This document shows positions 36,317-48,937 of a stretch of 64,000 bases of DNA, in pieces. The first letter of the stretch is position 1. Each line of letters begins with the position of its first letter. Below the pieces are notes generated by a model that had not been told where the DNA came from, did no database searches, and saw nothing but the letters and a program-made list of their open reading frames with translations. Where the stretch lies: the NCBI RefSeq assembly GCF_019399895.1, contig NC_091866.1, positions 5,625,501 to 5,689,500 of the forward strand, given 5' to 3'. Both the position numbers and the translations under genes were made by a program. The stretch comes from Cardiocondyla obscurior. Lineage: Eukaryota > Arthropoda > Insecta > Hymenoptera > Formicidae.

Positions 36317-36609
36317 GTCAAGAGAAACTCCGCTGCGTCGCATCGCTCAGTGCCGCACGCCGATTCGAAATTATACGAACTGCAGCCGGTTCGTCGGTCG
36401 TTCGGGGCTGCCGATAGTTACCGGGCGTTTTTTTACGATTTTTTTAAATACGGGAGTGTCGAAAAATTTGTTAAATAATTTTCGGGATTTTAACTTCACC
36501 CGGACGCGTTCGCGAGTTACTTGTGCGCGGAAGGATGGCTCGTCACGTCCCATCTGGGAGGAGGAGCAGGCCCGGGACGGGCATCCTGCATCGGCGGAGC
36601 AACTTTTAA
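36317..36609 (+). ncRNA. Exon-like block B1 with the shared purine-rich 3' module
   Basis: A 293-base block with acceptor TTTTTGTTTCAG and donor TTTTAA|GTAAGT. From about 36514 it is the inverted copy of block A1. The frame entering from block E remains open over all 97 codons, then meets a stop nine codons into block B2. No domain is recognised. It could be a long non-coding RNA exon or part of an unrecognised small protein. Confidence 0.45.
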
Positions 36610-36789
36610 GTAAGTATAAATTAGAAAAAAAAAAAATCTTTTTTTTTTTATTAATCTCGTTAATAAACTGATATGTCTACAATAATATTTTCTCTTTTAT
36701 GTTACAGTCACCGGCAGAATTCTTCAACTCCGCTGATGCTCATGCAGATTGGTGAGTCGCATGACTTTGTTTCCTAGTTTGGTGTTGGG
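36514..36789 (+). repeat. Right arm of the 33-kb-spaced inverted repeat
   Basis: Inverted counterpart of 3406-3685. The last 234 bases carry about four substitutions relative to the left arm. The first 40 bases are more diverged and have a 3-base deletion (one ACG of a duplicated ACGACG). It lacks the TTACAG acceptor that starts A1 in the left copy; here the homologous stretch is internal to block B1. Confidence 0.85.
36708..36751 (+). ncRNA. Exon-like block B2, plus-strand copy of A2
   Basis: A 44-base block with acceptor TTTTATGTTACAG and donor GATTG|GTGAGT. It is identical to the minus-strand block at 3444-3487. The 98-base intron between B1 and B2 is also nearly identical to the A1-A2 intron. 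Downstream exons were not found. Confidence 0.5.
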
Positions 36790-39700
36790 TTTCTTGAACC
36801 GGCAAGAAATTATTATAATTAATGTCCCCAATTATAACGACGCGCACAATTGGGACATTTAGAAAAACAGCGCACGCAAGGTGTGCACATTTGTTTTACT
36901 TGTTTAAAATTGTAATTAAAAATCTTAAATTTAAAATAAAAATAAATTAAAAGTTATTTAAAAATTGCTGTAAATAATAAAAGGAAAACACAAAAAATTA
37001 AACTTTACGAAACACGGGGAATCAATTACGAAGTTGTAAAGTAAAACTAGAAGTCTTAAATCGCAATTATAAAAAGACTCAGGAAGGACGGAGGAGGAAA
37101 ATGATGTTGAGTTTGATTCTCGAAAGTAACGGCATCGCTCTGATCGACTTTGTAGCTCGTGGTTTCAGGGATATATTAATCGAAGACAGGCCTTTGCGTA
37201 ACGAACCCAATTGAGCACGTACGTTCGAGGGAAATTCGCGATATCTCCGGCCACGTCCTCCGATATTAAAACGCGGCTCTCGGTGTGGCGTAATCGCGCA
37301 GCGAACGGCATCAGATTATGCGGCCAAGAGGAACGATCTTTCAGACGTTTTATTTTCTTTCCTTCCTTCTTTCCTGCCGTTTAACCTTTCGCGAAGCCAC
37401 TGTAGCGGCGCCGGACTTTCCGGCTGATCGTTTCGCTTCTATCTCGTCGTTCTATCTGCACTTCGGCGCTTATTAAATCGCCGTAGCTTGTTATTTGCGT
37501 GCGATAAACGCGTGTGCATGCGTAACGATGCAAATTGTTCTCGTGCTCGAAGGCGAGGGAGCCCCTCGGTAGCGCAAACACACCCATTGAGACAGTTTTT
37601 CCTGCAATTTTCCCACCGCGGGGAGTTAAAGTGTGACAAAGCTGCCTCCGCCCACCGTGTTTTCATTTAACAGCAATCGCGCAAGTGATTAAAGAGATCT
37701 CGATTTAAAATGATAACTTAAAGTCAATATCAAAGATAGACATTTTTTAATGTACAGAAAACCTTTTTTTTTTTTTCTTTTATCATTATTATTCTGAAAA
37801 GATAAAATTAACTGCATTCTGATTTCATCGAAATTGCTTTCAAAATTATATTCACGGCTTGACGAAGTTAGTTTTATCAATTGATATATCATAGTCTATT
37901 TATGGAACCACGAACACGTGAGTGGAGGCTGCTAAGCGAAGGCATTTGAAGATACCTGCATCTCAGTGCCTTTCTCATGCTCCACGAGGATAATCACTCG
38001 CTCGTCTAAGATGCACTTGAAAACGTGCTTACGCTTAAAGTATGCAGCCGTCTATTTCTCACGTGCAAAGGTCTTCGTCCTATCTGGCCGGTCCCATCTC
38101 TCGCCGGTCACAATGACAATTTACCGCGCTCGGTAAAAATTCGACGCGAGTCGCGGGCACTAATTTTATTTAATAATCCAACATTTTATACCTAATTTTA
38201 TTCGCGTGGAACCGTGCCATCAACGTAATTACTGCCAGCAAAGTAAGCGGAAATTCTTGTGGTACGTTTTAATTAAAAAAAGACGTACCAACATAATAAC
38301 GCAATTCTCCAATTAACGAAGTAATAAGCGAGTGATATATGCGACGTGCTAAACTCACACAAAGAAACTACGGTGGTAGAAATTATAGTCAAATTGTTAT
38401 TCTTCTACGGCACATACTACGTTAGGTTAGGTTACGAATGATATTTTATTAAAAAATATTAAAATTTATATAATACTTTATTTTTCTTTGTATTTTTAAT
38501 TTGTCAATTACGTTTAATTTAAATATTCATAAAATACAATTATAAATTAATTTAGAGTCATTCTCGCCTTCGAAAGTAAAGTGTTAGTTTTGCCGAGGGT
38601 ATTTATTCAAACGCAATAGAGGAATTCTGAAGTACTGTGATTAACAAAAAAAAAGGGGAAAAAAAAAAGAATTAATATGGAACACGTTGAATAGTTTATA
38701 ACAGCATGCCGGGGTATATTTGCCTTTCCCACGTGAAACACGCTGCGTAATACATCTTCGTTAGAAATTCTCATCTCGTGCGGTATGCAATGTCAAGAGC
38801 ACATTGTGAAGATGAGGCAGGCATAAAGATTATTCCGAAGTACATCGAAAGTAAACGCTTTCGAAAAACCGCATCCTGAAATTATCATGAGTTAAAAAGA
38901 AAATAAGATTTTGTTCCCGTTACTGCAATGCAAAACTCATTTATCTTTTATGGTGGATTGCGTCTGGTGGAACATTTAGATGAAAAATTAATTAGCGGAA
39001 AAGCACGTAATCACATATCTCGTAGCGGAACCGTTCATCGGACATTTAAAGAAGCGTTTCGAAACCGTCTAGTAAATGTTTCTCTTGTATCGCCTCTTCT
39101 TCTCTTCAAATCCGTTGAGGATTATATTCGTAGATTACGTTACAACATTTTTTTTCTCACCAATCACCACGCCGCTGCGACGATAAAACCGAGAACGGCG
39201 GGTTTCGTAAGTATAGAAAACGCGTCAGGGAACACTCTTCGGCCGTTTCCTTATCTCGGCATCTTCCTTCCGCGTGTCATCCGCGATCGCTACCATCCGC
39301 GCGGGTCCACAGAATCGCCGTGAATCTTAGCGTGTGACGAGGAGACTTAACGAGCGCCGTGATTTACGCGATGCTACGTTTTTTCGGGCGAAGACGTTAA
39401 TACAATCCTTTCCCATGGTCCCGGCGTGCGCGAGTTGCGTGATGTGATTCGTCGGGCCGCGTTCAGTAAAGCATGGCTCCTTAATTGCGGCCGACAATTA
39501 GCGTAGCCGAGCTCTCGGATCATCACGTTTGTCAGCGGCACTCGACGCCGGATCCTAGTTTTAATGGGCGTTCATCTTGCCCGCGGGGGCACCGTTAACG
39601 TCTTCTATCCGTGGGACGGGATCCAGCAGCCACGGTCGCGTTGCGGAAGGTGCATTAACAGGAAAATATAGCTACTTTTTGGAGCCAGCTTTATCTCTAA

Positions 39701-42700
39701 CGACGAATATGATTAAGTAAATTATAAACATAATCGAGTCAGCCGTATTTATCGTTAGAAATATTATAAAATTATAGCTCGGTCCGACAGACTATACTTT
39801 GCTCTTAGCGTGCGTGTCGAGTAGCGTTGATCTTCGAGACGCGTGTCGTGAAATTGACCCGGAAAAACTCGGACTAGTCTAAAGAATACGACGGCTCGGC
39901 CGTCCCGAAGCCGTAAATCAATTTCAGCAAGTGTCGTTACTCGGTAAAGAAAACAAGGCAAATAAATAATCTCGTGTGAATCGTGTTTAGCAAGAAAGCA
40001 ATCTGTGGCATAGATCGTCCCCCAGGGAACCTTCTTTCGTTGGAAAGCGACTTCCACGGCGCTATTTATCTAGTATACGCTGTACTCTATAAATCATTCA
40101 TTTTTAAGGTCACCCGGGGTTAATTTTAAAAGCATCTTCCTCCGAGAATGCAGATAGCAGAATCGGTTTTTAAAATTGTTTCTTCTCGAAAGCAAAATCC
40201 CTCTATAAAAGGAAAAAAAAAAAAGAAATTTTATTCAGAAGGTTTTTTTTTTAATTTCTTAAACCTATTTTCGCGCTTTTTCTCGAAAATTACGTAGTTT
40301 TCGATCATATCGTGATTCTACCGCGTCTATAATTAACTCTACTTCGCTCAGTAGACGGTATTTTCTATACCGAGATATAAGCCGACATCGATGGATCATA
40401 AGTATCAGTTATGGTACACGTGTGGCCGCCTTTATCGATACTGCGCTACATAATCTTTGACCTCTCTCGAGATATATATATTACCTTCGATACAAGGTTG
40501 CCTACTTGGAAGTAGACAACTCTCGGCGCCAACTCCTGCATTCTACTTCTTTTGAGTACGTATAATGCCTCTGCAGCCGCGCTATAACTGGTACTGGGTA
40601 CATACGTGTTGAATTTACTGCAAATGCGCGGCTCACGTTCTTTAATTCAAGTTTCTAAGAGTAATCTCGCAAATATTGATCATTGACTCTACCGTGTCTT
40701 CTTAGTTCCGTACACGTAAAAGTTTAATAGGTATAATAATGAAATTTAGAAAACGACATATGCAAGATATAAATAGGTTTTTTTTTTTTTTTTTTTTAAT
40801 GTCGAATAAATATATTTTTTAAATAGAATAAAATAAAATTTGTTGAAACATATTTATTAGGTAAAAATTACTAAGGGACTAAAAATGTTATTAAAAATAA
40901 ATGTACATGTTATATAATTCTGTACATTTTGTATTTTATGAGCTCTTCATAAAAATGTACGAGTTAGATACACTGTTACGCTATTAACATTTTATCATTG
41001 ATAAATATTTATAAATCTTTAATAATTGCATGACAAATTTATGCGCCAGCCGTGGAACACGTTTTCATCTCGGCGCGATTATTATTAAATCATTATAGAA
41101 ATAGGCATGGTTATGCATCGACACTTAATTTCTCGCCGAGCATAATGTATTTTATGATTTTTCTCTCTCATTCAACAACGACGTATCGAATGCCAATCGA
41201 TAGTATTAATCGAAGAAATGGTATAAATTAGACAAGTATAAATGTCTAATTATCGTAATCCGTTGAATAAATATCTCATTTATATAACGGATTTATACGG
41301 AAACTAATCTGACTTAATGCAAGATTTAATAATGAGAGCAGAGGAATCATTTTTTATCTTTAAAAATATATCTTTTGATTTCTCGAAATTTTATAAAATT
41401 ATTTATCGCGCGTAATTTTGCGCGTGAAAGAAAAGAGAAATGTTACTTGATTATAATTTTTTTTATATTACGAGTCGTCAAAAATAATGAAAGACTTTTT
41501 CGATAATTTATAATTTTGTTATATTATTTGTATTTTAAAGAGCAATATTTATTTCGTTTTTTTTTCTCGTTGATAATTTCTGAAGCCGCCTTTTCGACCT
41601 TATCGGTACAATTAGAATTGCGATAGTTATTAATTTATTAATTATTCCGATTGGAAAACGCGGAAAGCAGGTCCATCCGGCCACGACGTCGTAGGACTCG
41701 GCGCGTCCTTTCACTCGGCATGAGGATGCCTTGACATTTCGCGGCCTATAAGAACGTATCCGCACGCGACCACGAGGATGGAAAGTCGTCAACTTGCTTC
41801 GCGTCTTTACGCATCCCTCGACCGTGCATTCCGAGTTGAGAATTCGTTTACGGAAAAATGTTAAGAATCTAACAGTCGGTGATGACAAGAAAAGAGCTTA
41901 AACGAATATCACTTGGGACGAGATCCCAATCTCGATGAGCATTATTTTAATAAATTTATTCCTATATATATATTTTTTAACTGCAATTAAAAGCTTCGTG
42001 ATTTTTACTCAGGCAGCTTACTTTATCTCGGTAGGAACAATTTTGGAAAATAAAAATCCCCTTTCGAAAAACGCAATAAACTTTGTCGAGGAATTTTTGA
42101 GGGCGGGAACATTCTTGACTTGCAAATTGACTTGCTCGCGGGCTTAATCATCAGGCGCCCACGCTTGCGACGGTTTTTGCTAGGAAGATGACGCGGCGCG
42201 GCGAAGAAACTGACGGAATCGCGACGTGCTCGTGAGAATTTCAGTCAGCGACGAGATTGCGATAACGCCGACGGCGAATGCATCCGCGAGGGGCGTGCAG
42301 CGTATTTCCTTCGGGATGCAGAAGAGAAGGCGAGCGTCTCATTCGTTAGCTAGATAACCTTTACTCCAACATTAGCCTCGCCCTGCCAGCCGACGAAGAT
42401 ACGGCCACCGTACTTCTGCGGGGGGGATTGCCCTTTCGCGGTGCACCCCGTGGTTTCCCGTGCGAATTGACGATTAACTTTAACCCTTCTTCGTTGCTTT
42501 ATCTTCCGATCTGTCGAGCGATGCATCGAGACGCTAGAAACCTGGGATTTTACGTTACCTCGTCTTAACCCTTTATTTTCTAATCCGCGTTGAGCAATGC
42601 GTTGAAATATTAGGCGGGAGATGGGCACTTACGTTACATCGACGCAAATATAATAAATATATCATATTATAATTGACACGAGTGGAAATTAAAAGTAACG

Positions 42701-42961
42701 CTAAAAATACATAAAAATAATAGTTTGAAAATAAATTGATTAAAACATTGCACGAGAAAAAAAAAAATCTTGGAAATGTTAAAATTGATAAAAAAGCAAA
42801 AAGTGAAATTTCTTTAAATATCTCTTTCCGATAGCCAGTTTTGATTCGTTATTTATTAATTACACCGTAAATAACATACGAGAAACTTAATTGTTTCGCG
42901 TATATCACGTGAAAAGGAATTACTTCTCGTCTGTAATATACAATTTTATTAAGTTTCAAAG

Positions 42962-42990
42962 ACGGTTACAGAGATAACGGTTACAGAGAT
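42962..42990. repeat. 15-bp period short tandem repeat (two copies)
   Basis: ACGGTTACAGAGAT is repeated exactly, separated by one A. No wider significance is visible. Confidence 0.8.
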
Positions 42991-45900
42991 TAACCAAAGC
43001 TTTTAATGAATATGATTCTTGAACAGAGAGAAAGGAAACGTCTCATTTCGCCTTTATCTTTCGCCAGAGGGTCGTTACTTACTTCACAATTATTATTGGC
43101 AAATCCAAGATTCTTCTATCGACGTCCCGCGGAATTAACGATCGGCGGCATAAAAATTATTCAGTATTATTATAAGTAAATTCACATAATTAATAATGAA
43201 ATTCTTACAAACATCGTTTGTTTAAAGTTTAGACTCACCGAACTTTTTACAGCGTAATTTCATATCTATTACGTTGGAAAATTTACATATAGACTTTTTT
43301 TAATAGTACAGAACGTAACGAACGGAATTGCACGTTCAGCGAGCACCGTTGCGAATTCCGCAGATTCGCGCGTTGCGAATGTTGTACGGTGCGCGATTTC
43401 TTCCGCGAAACGGCAGGCTGAGGAGAAAATCGCAACCGAGTTGCAATCGCGAGTCGTCCATGCAATTAAAGTATTATTGTAGAAAGGCCTAACGACCGAA
43501 TCGCGGAGAACGAAAAGCAATTTGTGTCGCGAGCATTCTCAAAAAGAATTGCAATCGAAACGGCCTACTCTTATAGAAATTACGTCGAGCAATTACATCG
43601 GGGGTAATGATGATTGCACGTTGAAGTAATGTTGAAAATGTAGTAAATTAATGAAGCTATCCGTATGAAAGATTATGATACCGCGAACAGCCAAAGATAA
43701 GCCGAGATCACCCCGTAATTGCTCACCGTGCGATTGCGGGGTACGAGCAAAATTTCTGCGACACTCAATTAATAAATTAACAATTAATCATACGTATTAC
43801 ATATTATAAATTGGCAGAGTGTCATTAAAATTGTAATTTTTTACGCGTATTACGGCTTGTAAAATATACGCGTGGTAGTTTAATACTATAATAATAATAA
43901 ATAATTTAAAATAATATACGTAGCTCGGTCAGTTGTTATCGGCGAATAAATATGAAGGGCAACGATACTGACATTTTACAAGCACGTCGTGGGAGGCCGG
44001 TCGCCTTCATTCGTAATCTTCACCGATTGTTTCGCCGGACCGGAACGAAAAATTCAAGAGCCGCAAAGTAAACGATGCGAAACCGACTAACTGTGCTGTA
44101 TTAATTCGTTGTCAACCGAGGTTCTTCGTGCTGGGAATCGAACGTAATCTTCTTGTAGATCCGAAAGAGCTCGGTGATGAATTAACGCTGTCGAACACCT
44201 CGGGCGGATCGACCTAAGCCCGCAATTACACGGCTTGTTAGAGTAAACGCCTTTATTTATGAAAGCTAATGCTTTGGGAGGAAAAAAAAATTAATAAAAT
44301 ATAAGAAGCTACAAGACAAATAAAATAATTTTAAATAAATTGATGTACGGAACCTTTATTACTATAACTAGTAAGAAATGAGAATAATAAACGTTTCTTA
44401 ACTTAATAACGTTTTTTAAAATTTTAATTAATAATAACCACGAAGCATTAACATGACAAACAGATTTTGTAACTTCTTCTTTGAGAACGCTATTGTTAGA
44501 ATAACAGATTGCGCAAGAATACAAAACCGTTAGTTCGATGAGCTCATATATTCTCTCGGGGACACGTGCAATAAATCAAACCATGAAAGTCGATTGTCCC
44601 TTGGGCGGAGTGGATGTCGGTTTTAACAAGTTAATTTTCTGATAGCCCTATCTCCGCGCCAGTACATATAGCAGCGAGACGAAAGCGGTTTGTTCGCCCG
44701 TACCCTTCGTATATAACGAGGACTATTGCCGCGGGCGAGACCGGGTATTAAATTCACACCCTAAACGAATTAGAAATCGGAGCCCGTGATTTGCCTGCCC
44801 GCGCTTGAAACGATCGACCCGGACCATTTTTAACTGCCTACGCCTGTCATAAGTGAGCCGGTCCGTATCACGTTACATCGGATTACACGAGATTCGACGG
44901 AGGAACGCGTTGCCCTTTCGAACATTACGTGAACGATGGAAATTGCAGTTACTGGCGATGCAGGTGTATTACGTAATTGTTAAAATGGAAATTGTGTAAA
45001 GTTAACTTTCTAATTGCGGTGATAAAACTTTTAGTTTCAATTAAGCTACTTCAGCACTTCTGAATCAGAGCTAACCGGGATCAAAATTGCAATTGTTAAA
45101 TTAATTTTCATTAAAATTAAATCAAAAAGAGAGGAAAGAAAAAAAGCTACAATGTTAAATTTTAAGGAAATTGTAATATTTTATATTAATCACCGCAATG
45201 CAATTAATTCACACAATGGTTATATATGTAAATGCCGGACTTGATTCGCGAAGTGAACGTGCAACCATCGCTGAGAGCACTCGTCCTGCGTAAGGATCAG
45301 TGAAAGTCGCCGCCAATCGAAAGTCAGGGAATCCATAATTCATGAAACTTGGATATCCGTAGAGCATCGGCTATTTATTTTTTTCTCTCTCTCTTTATTG
45401 TATCAAAGGTTAATTTCATGCCGCCTTAACTTGCTCTGTGCGCGACAAAGTTGCGTGCAAATTACGCGATTAGTTTCTGTCGGTTGTTGCACGCCATCGA
45501 GAAATCTATCCTTCACGCGCATACATATATAGGAAGTATTCCGCAATTTCGTAAATTATTAGTACACTCAAGAATAATACTGTTGGCATCGCGACAAAGA
45601 TCTATCGAGCTGAAAAATACTTCTCTCTACAAATATACAGCTAAATTTATGAAACTGTAGCGCAAAACAGCAGCATCTACAAAAAAAAAAAAAAAAATGC
45701 GACACTTCGAATCTATACGACGTTCATAAAAATCAGCGGCACGATAAAAAAAATAACTGACATAAAACTTAAGTAATACTATAAAAATGCAAAAATTCAG
45801 TAATAAAGATGTAATATTCGTGTACAACCGTGCACCTGCAGCTTTGCTCGAACTTTCACGTAACGTGGCGCATCTTTAAACGCCGCGGAGATAACGTTAG

Positions 45901-47911
45901 ATTTGTTTGCGTTACACGCGCTTTCTACACGTCAAAGCGAGATGATCGCACCGAGATGAAAGAAAAAAAAAAAAAAATGAACAGTGTATCAATAGAAAGT
46001 GCTCGCGAGCAAAGCGAAATGTCTGCGTTACGTTGATGCCGATTGATGCGCCGGCTGCCTCAGCATCCCGCGCTGCATCCCGAGTGCTAATCCTTATGTG
46101 AACGATACTTTACTTTCACCGGTTACCGTCGTAATCCCTCGCGATTTTTTTTTCTTCGCCTCTTGCCGGCGCGCGCGTGTGACGACACCGCGGCCGATTA
46201 TCCATCTGCCGTGCGCCGTAATCGCGCGGTATCGCGTGCGAAACGAAACGGGGTTGCGACCCAACGTGATCCGCAAGTGGTCACATCGTGCAGCCGCTCG
46301 GGCAACAGAAGCACGTGCAAACGGCGGGGTAAACGGGCCATGTTATGCAACGCGAAGGGTAAAAATCCTTTAAATGCGTTAACGCGCCGATTACGCGCGT
46401 GATCATTAGATTACTTCCTGTCGCAAATCACGTAAGAACTTTTGCATTTCGGACGTGTATTTAGAACGTTATACAACGGAAAAGATAGACAAGTTCATTG
46501 ATTTTAAGAGGAGCAATATATCGATTTTAATTGACGGTGAACTTTTTTAAAGAAACTAATTGATCGTTAATTATTTCCTTCTGAAATGTGTTGCGAGATT
46601 TTTGCGCGATCTATAACGCGAGCTTCGCAAGAAAATGCGAGAAAGAAGCGAAAGAACGGGATATTTTCTTGTTGATATATGGTCAGTTGCGAAAGATGAT
46701 AGGTGAACGGAAGATGCAGCACAATTTTACATAAATTCTACTTTTTTTTAAATCTAATCCAAGCGTAACGAATGTCGTGGTAATATTGCAAAATTGTTTT
46801 TATTTTATTTTATTCTCTTCCTTTGTATCAAAGAGAAAAAAGGAACAAATTAAAAATACTTTTATTTAATGATAACAAAATGAAAATAAAATAATTAAGT
46901 CATCGTAACAATTCAAATATAATCTGCTAGATGAATTTCCACTGGGGTTAATTTTAATATAATAAAATGATAATATATGATTAATTATTTATATGTTATT
47001 AACGATACTACGTATTTACGAATTGAAATAATTTCAATCGCTTTTGCCACACCTCGTGCAAAACAATTCGTGATTGACGAGACAACGGGCAGATAAACGA
47101 ACACAACAGAGGGCCCGACGTGCAATTGGGATCTTAATGACTTCGCCGTCGATGATTACACCCTGTCACTGAATAATATCGTAATGATTTAACCCGCTTA
47201 CTCGTTAACCATTCGTTTAGCCCGCCACTTAATGACCGTTATCGCGAGAAATGAGAGCGTTTCGCGGGAGTTCGCGCAAAGAGCTTTTGACAGCCCGAGT
47301 ACCTACTTGTGAACGGACACGCCGCGGTGGTTTCGTCATTCGCGGACCGAGCGATTACTTTAACGAAAGAACGGAGAGATAATTGATTTTGCCAATTCCT
47401 AACGACTCGCGAAAATTCGAGCGTTCCACGTGACCGAATTCCGGTCTTGATCCCCGTCGTCAAACATTTCGAAACAGGCCCGCAATATTCCGAGGTGTTT
47501 AAAAATAATTTCTGCACATTAGTTACACCCTATCAGTTTATTGAGAAATATTTTGCGTTGATTAAGGAAGCGCTTTCGGCCTCGGTAAATCAAAAGAATC
47601 GTATATAGAAACCCTTGAGGTGTTGGGAAAAATCAATTGCGTCGAAAATTTGCCGAGTCCAGAGAAGCGAGCGGAGAGCGCTAGACGTGATACCGCGCTC
47701 TATCATCATGCACCTCTGCGATTACAAAGTTGCAATACTCGAGAACGATCTTCTCTTTTCGCAAGCCAGCAATTAATAGGAGTGATTTATCCCTGCGCCG
47801 TTAGAGCAGGATACCCGAGATTACGCTCGCGGACGCGTTACTAATTACCGACAATTACCGCAGGTGCAACGGCGCACCCTCTTTTGCATCTCTCTTTCTC
47901 AATCGGTACGC

Positions 47912-47929
47912 GGGGGGAGGGGGGGGAGG
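47912..47929 (+). other. G-rich run, possible G-quadruplex
   Basis: GGGGGG-A-GGGGGGGG-A-GG lies in a CpG-rich patch. The runs could fold as a quadruplex; nothing links it to a gene. Confidence 0.4.
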
Positions 47930-48911
47930 CTTTCGGCGAGAAGGAGACGAGGTGCCTTCCTGAAATCACGCGGAACTTCGCGGAAATTCGCCCGATAATT
48001 AGCGAGGCCGCGGCTGCGATTTCATATTAATTGCCGTTCGCGCGCGATTATGGCAGACGAACTGAAAGGAGAACGGGCGCCCGATGCCCAAGATTAACGT
48101 AGCGGCGAAACTAGTTTCTAGCAGTGCGACTGTTTAAAGATCCTTTCGCATTTCTTCATACGTGCCGCTTGTCTTTCCGCTGCCGCTTATTAACTTCGCT
48201 TGGCGTCGATTTTTTACGGACGTCACCTGGCGCGAGATGAAAATAAGAGTGAGGCAAGAAACTCGTCGAAAGAAATTGAGTTGTCATTGCGAATTAGCGA
48301 TGCGTGATGCATCATCTACCGTATCTCTATTTATTTTAATGGACATTCGACGTCGCGTATTTGCGCTTGAATAATTTGAAGAGTCTTTTAACACGGAAGA
48401 TAAACACCCGTTAATATTGCAAAGTAATTTGCGAGAATTTGAATGCGAACTCGAACTGCGTGCAAATATTTCTAATTATTCGATGAAGAAAGTAATCAAT
48501 ACTTTTTAAGACCGTAATACAATTCTCTTAGATAATAGTAAATAATATAATAAATAACATACAGTAAAATAATGTTGAAGCTAAAATAATTTTCTAACGT
48601 ATAAGATTATTAATATTAATTCGCACTTTAGTCGATAAAATTTAAAAGATTAATACAGTATGTTCTAGCAATTATCAGGGTGTCTACGAGCCGCGCATTC
48701 AATCATGCCTTATCTGTGCATTCTTTGATAAATCTGACATCAGATCATTTATATTGTACGCGTGAATGTTTACTAGAGCATACCTCCCTAAAAATATATC
48801 TAAGTAGACCGACCGTATTTTGAGATAACGCGCCGCAGTTACGACCTCGAAATGTCTGCAATCTATCTCGCATCGGGCAATCTCTAATTTGCCTCGCTAC
48901 ATATCGCCAGT

Positions 48912-48937
48912 AAAAAAAAAAAAAAAAAAAAAAAAAA
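48912..48937. repeat. 26-base A run
   Basis: An uninterrupted A homopolymer in the gene-poor stretch. The open frames it creates with poly-Lys or poly-Phe are artefacts. Confidence 0.9.

Noticed and set aside
36820..36860. Hairpin TGTCCCCAATT ... AATTGGGACA
   Set aside because: An imperfect, short stem of a kind expected by chance in this composition; no terminator or RNA gene context.
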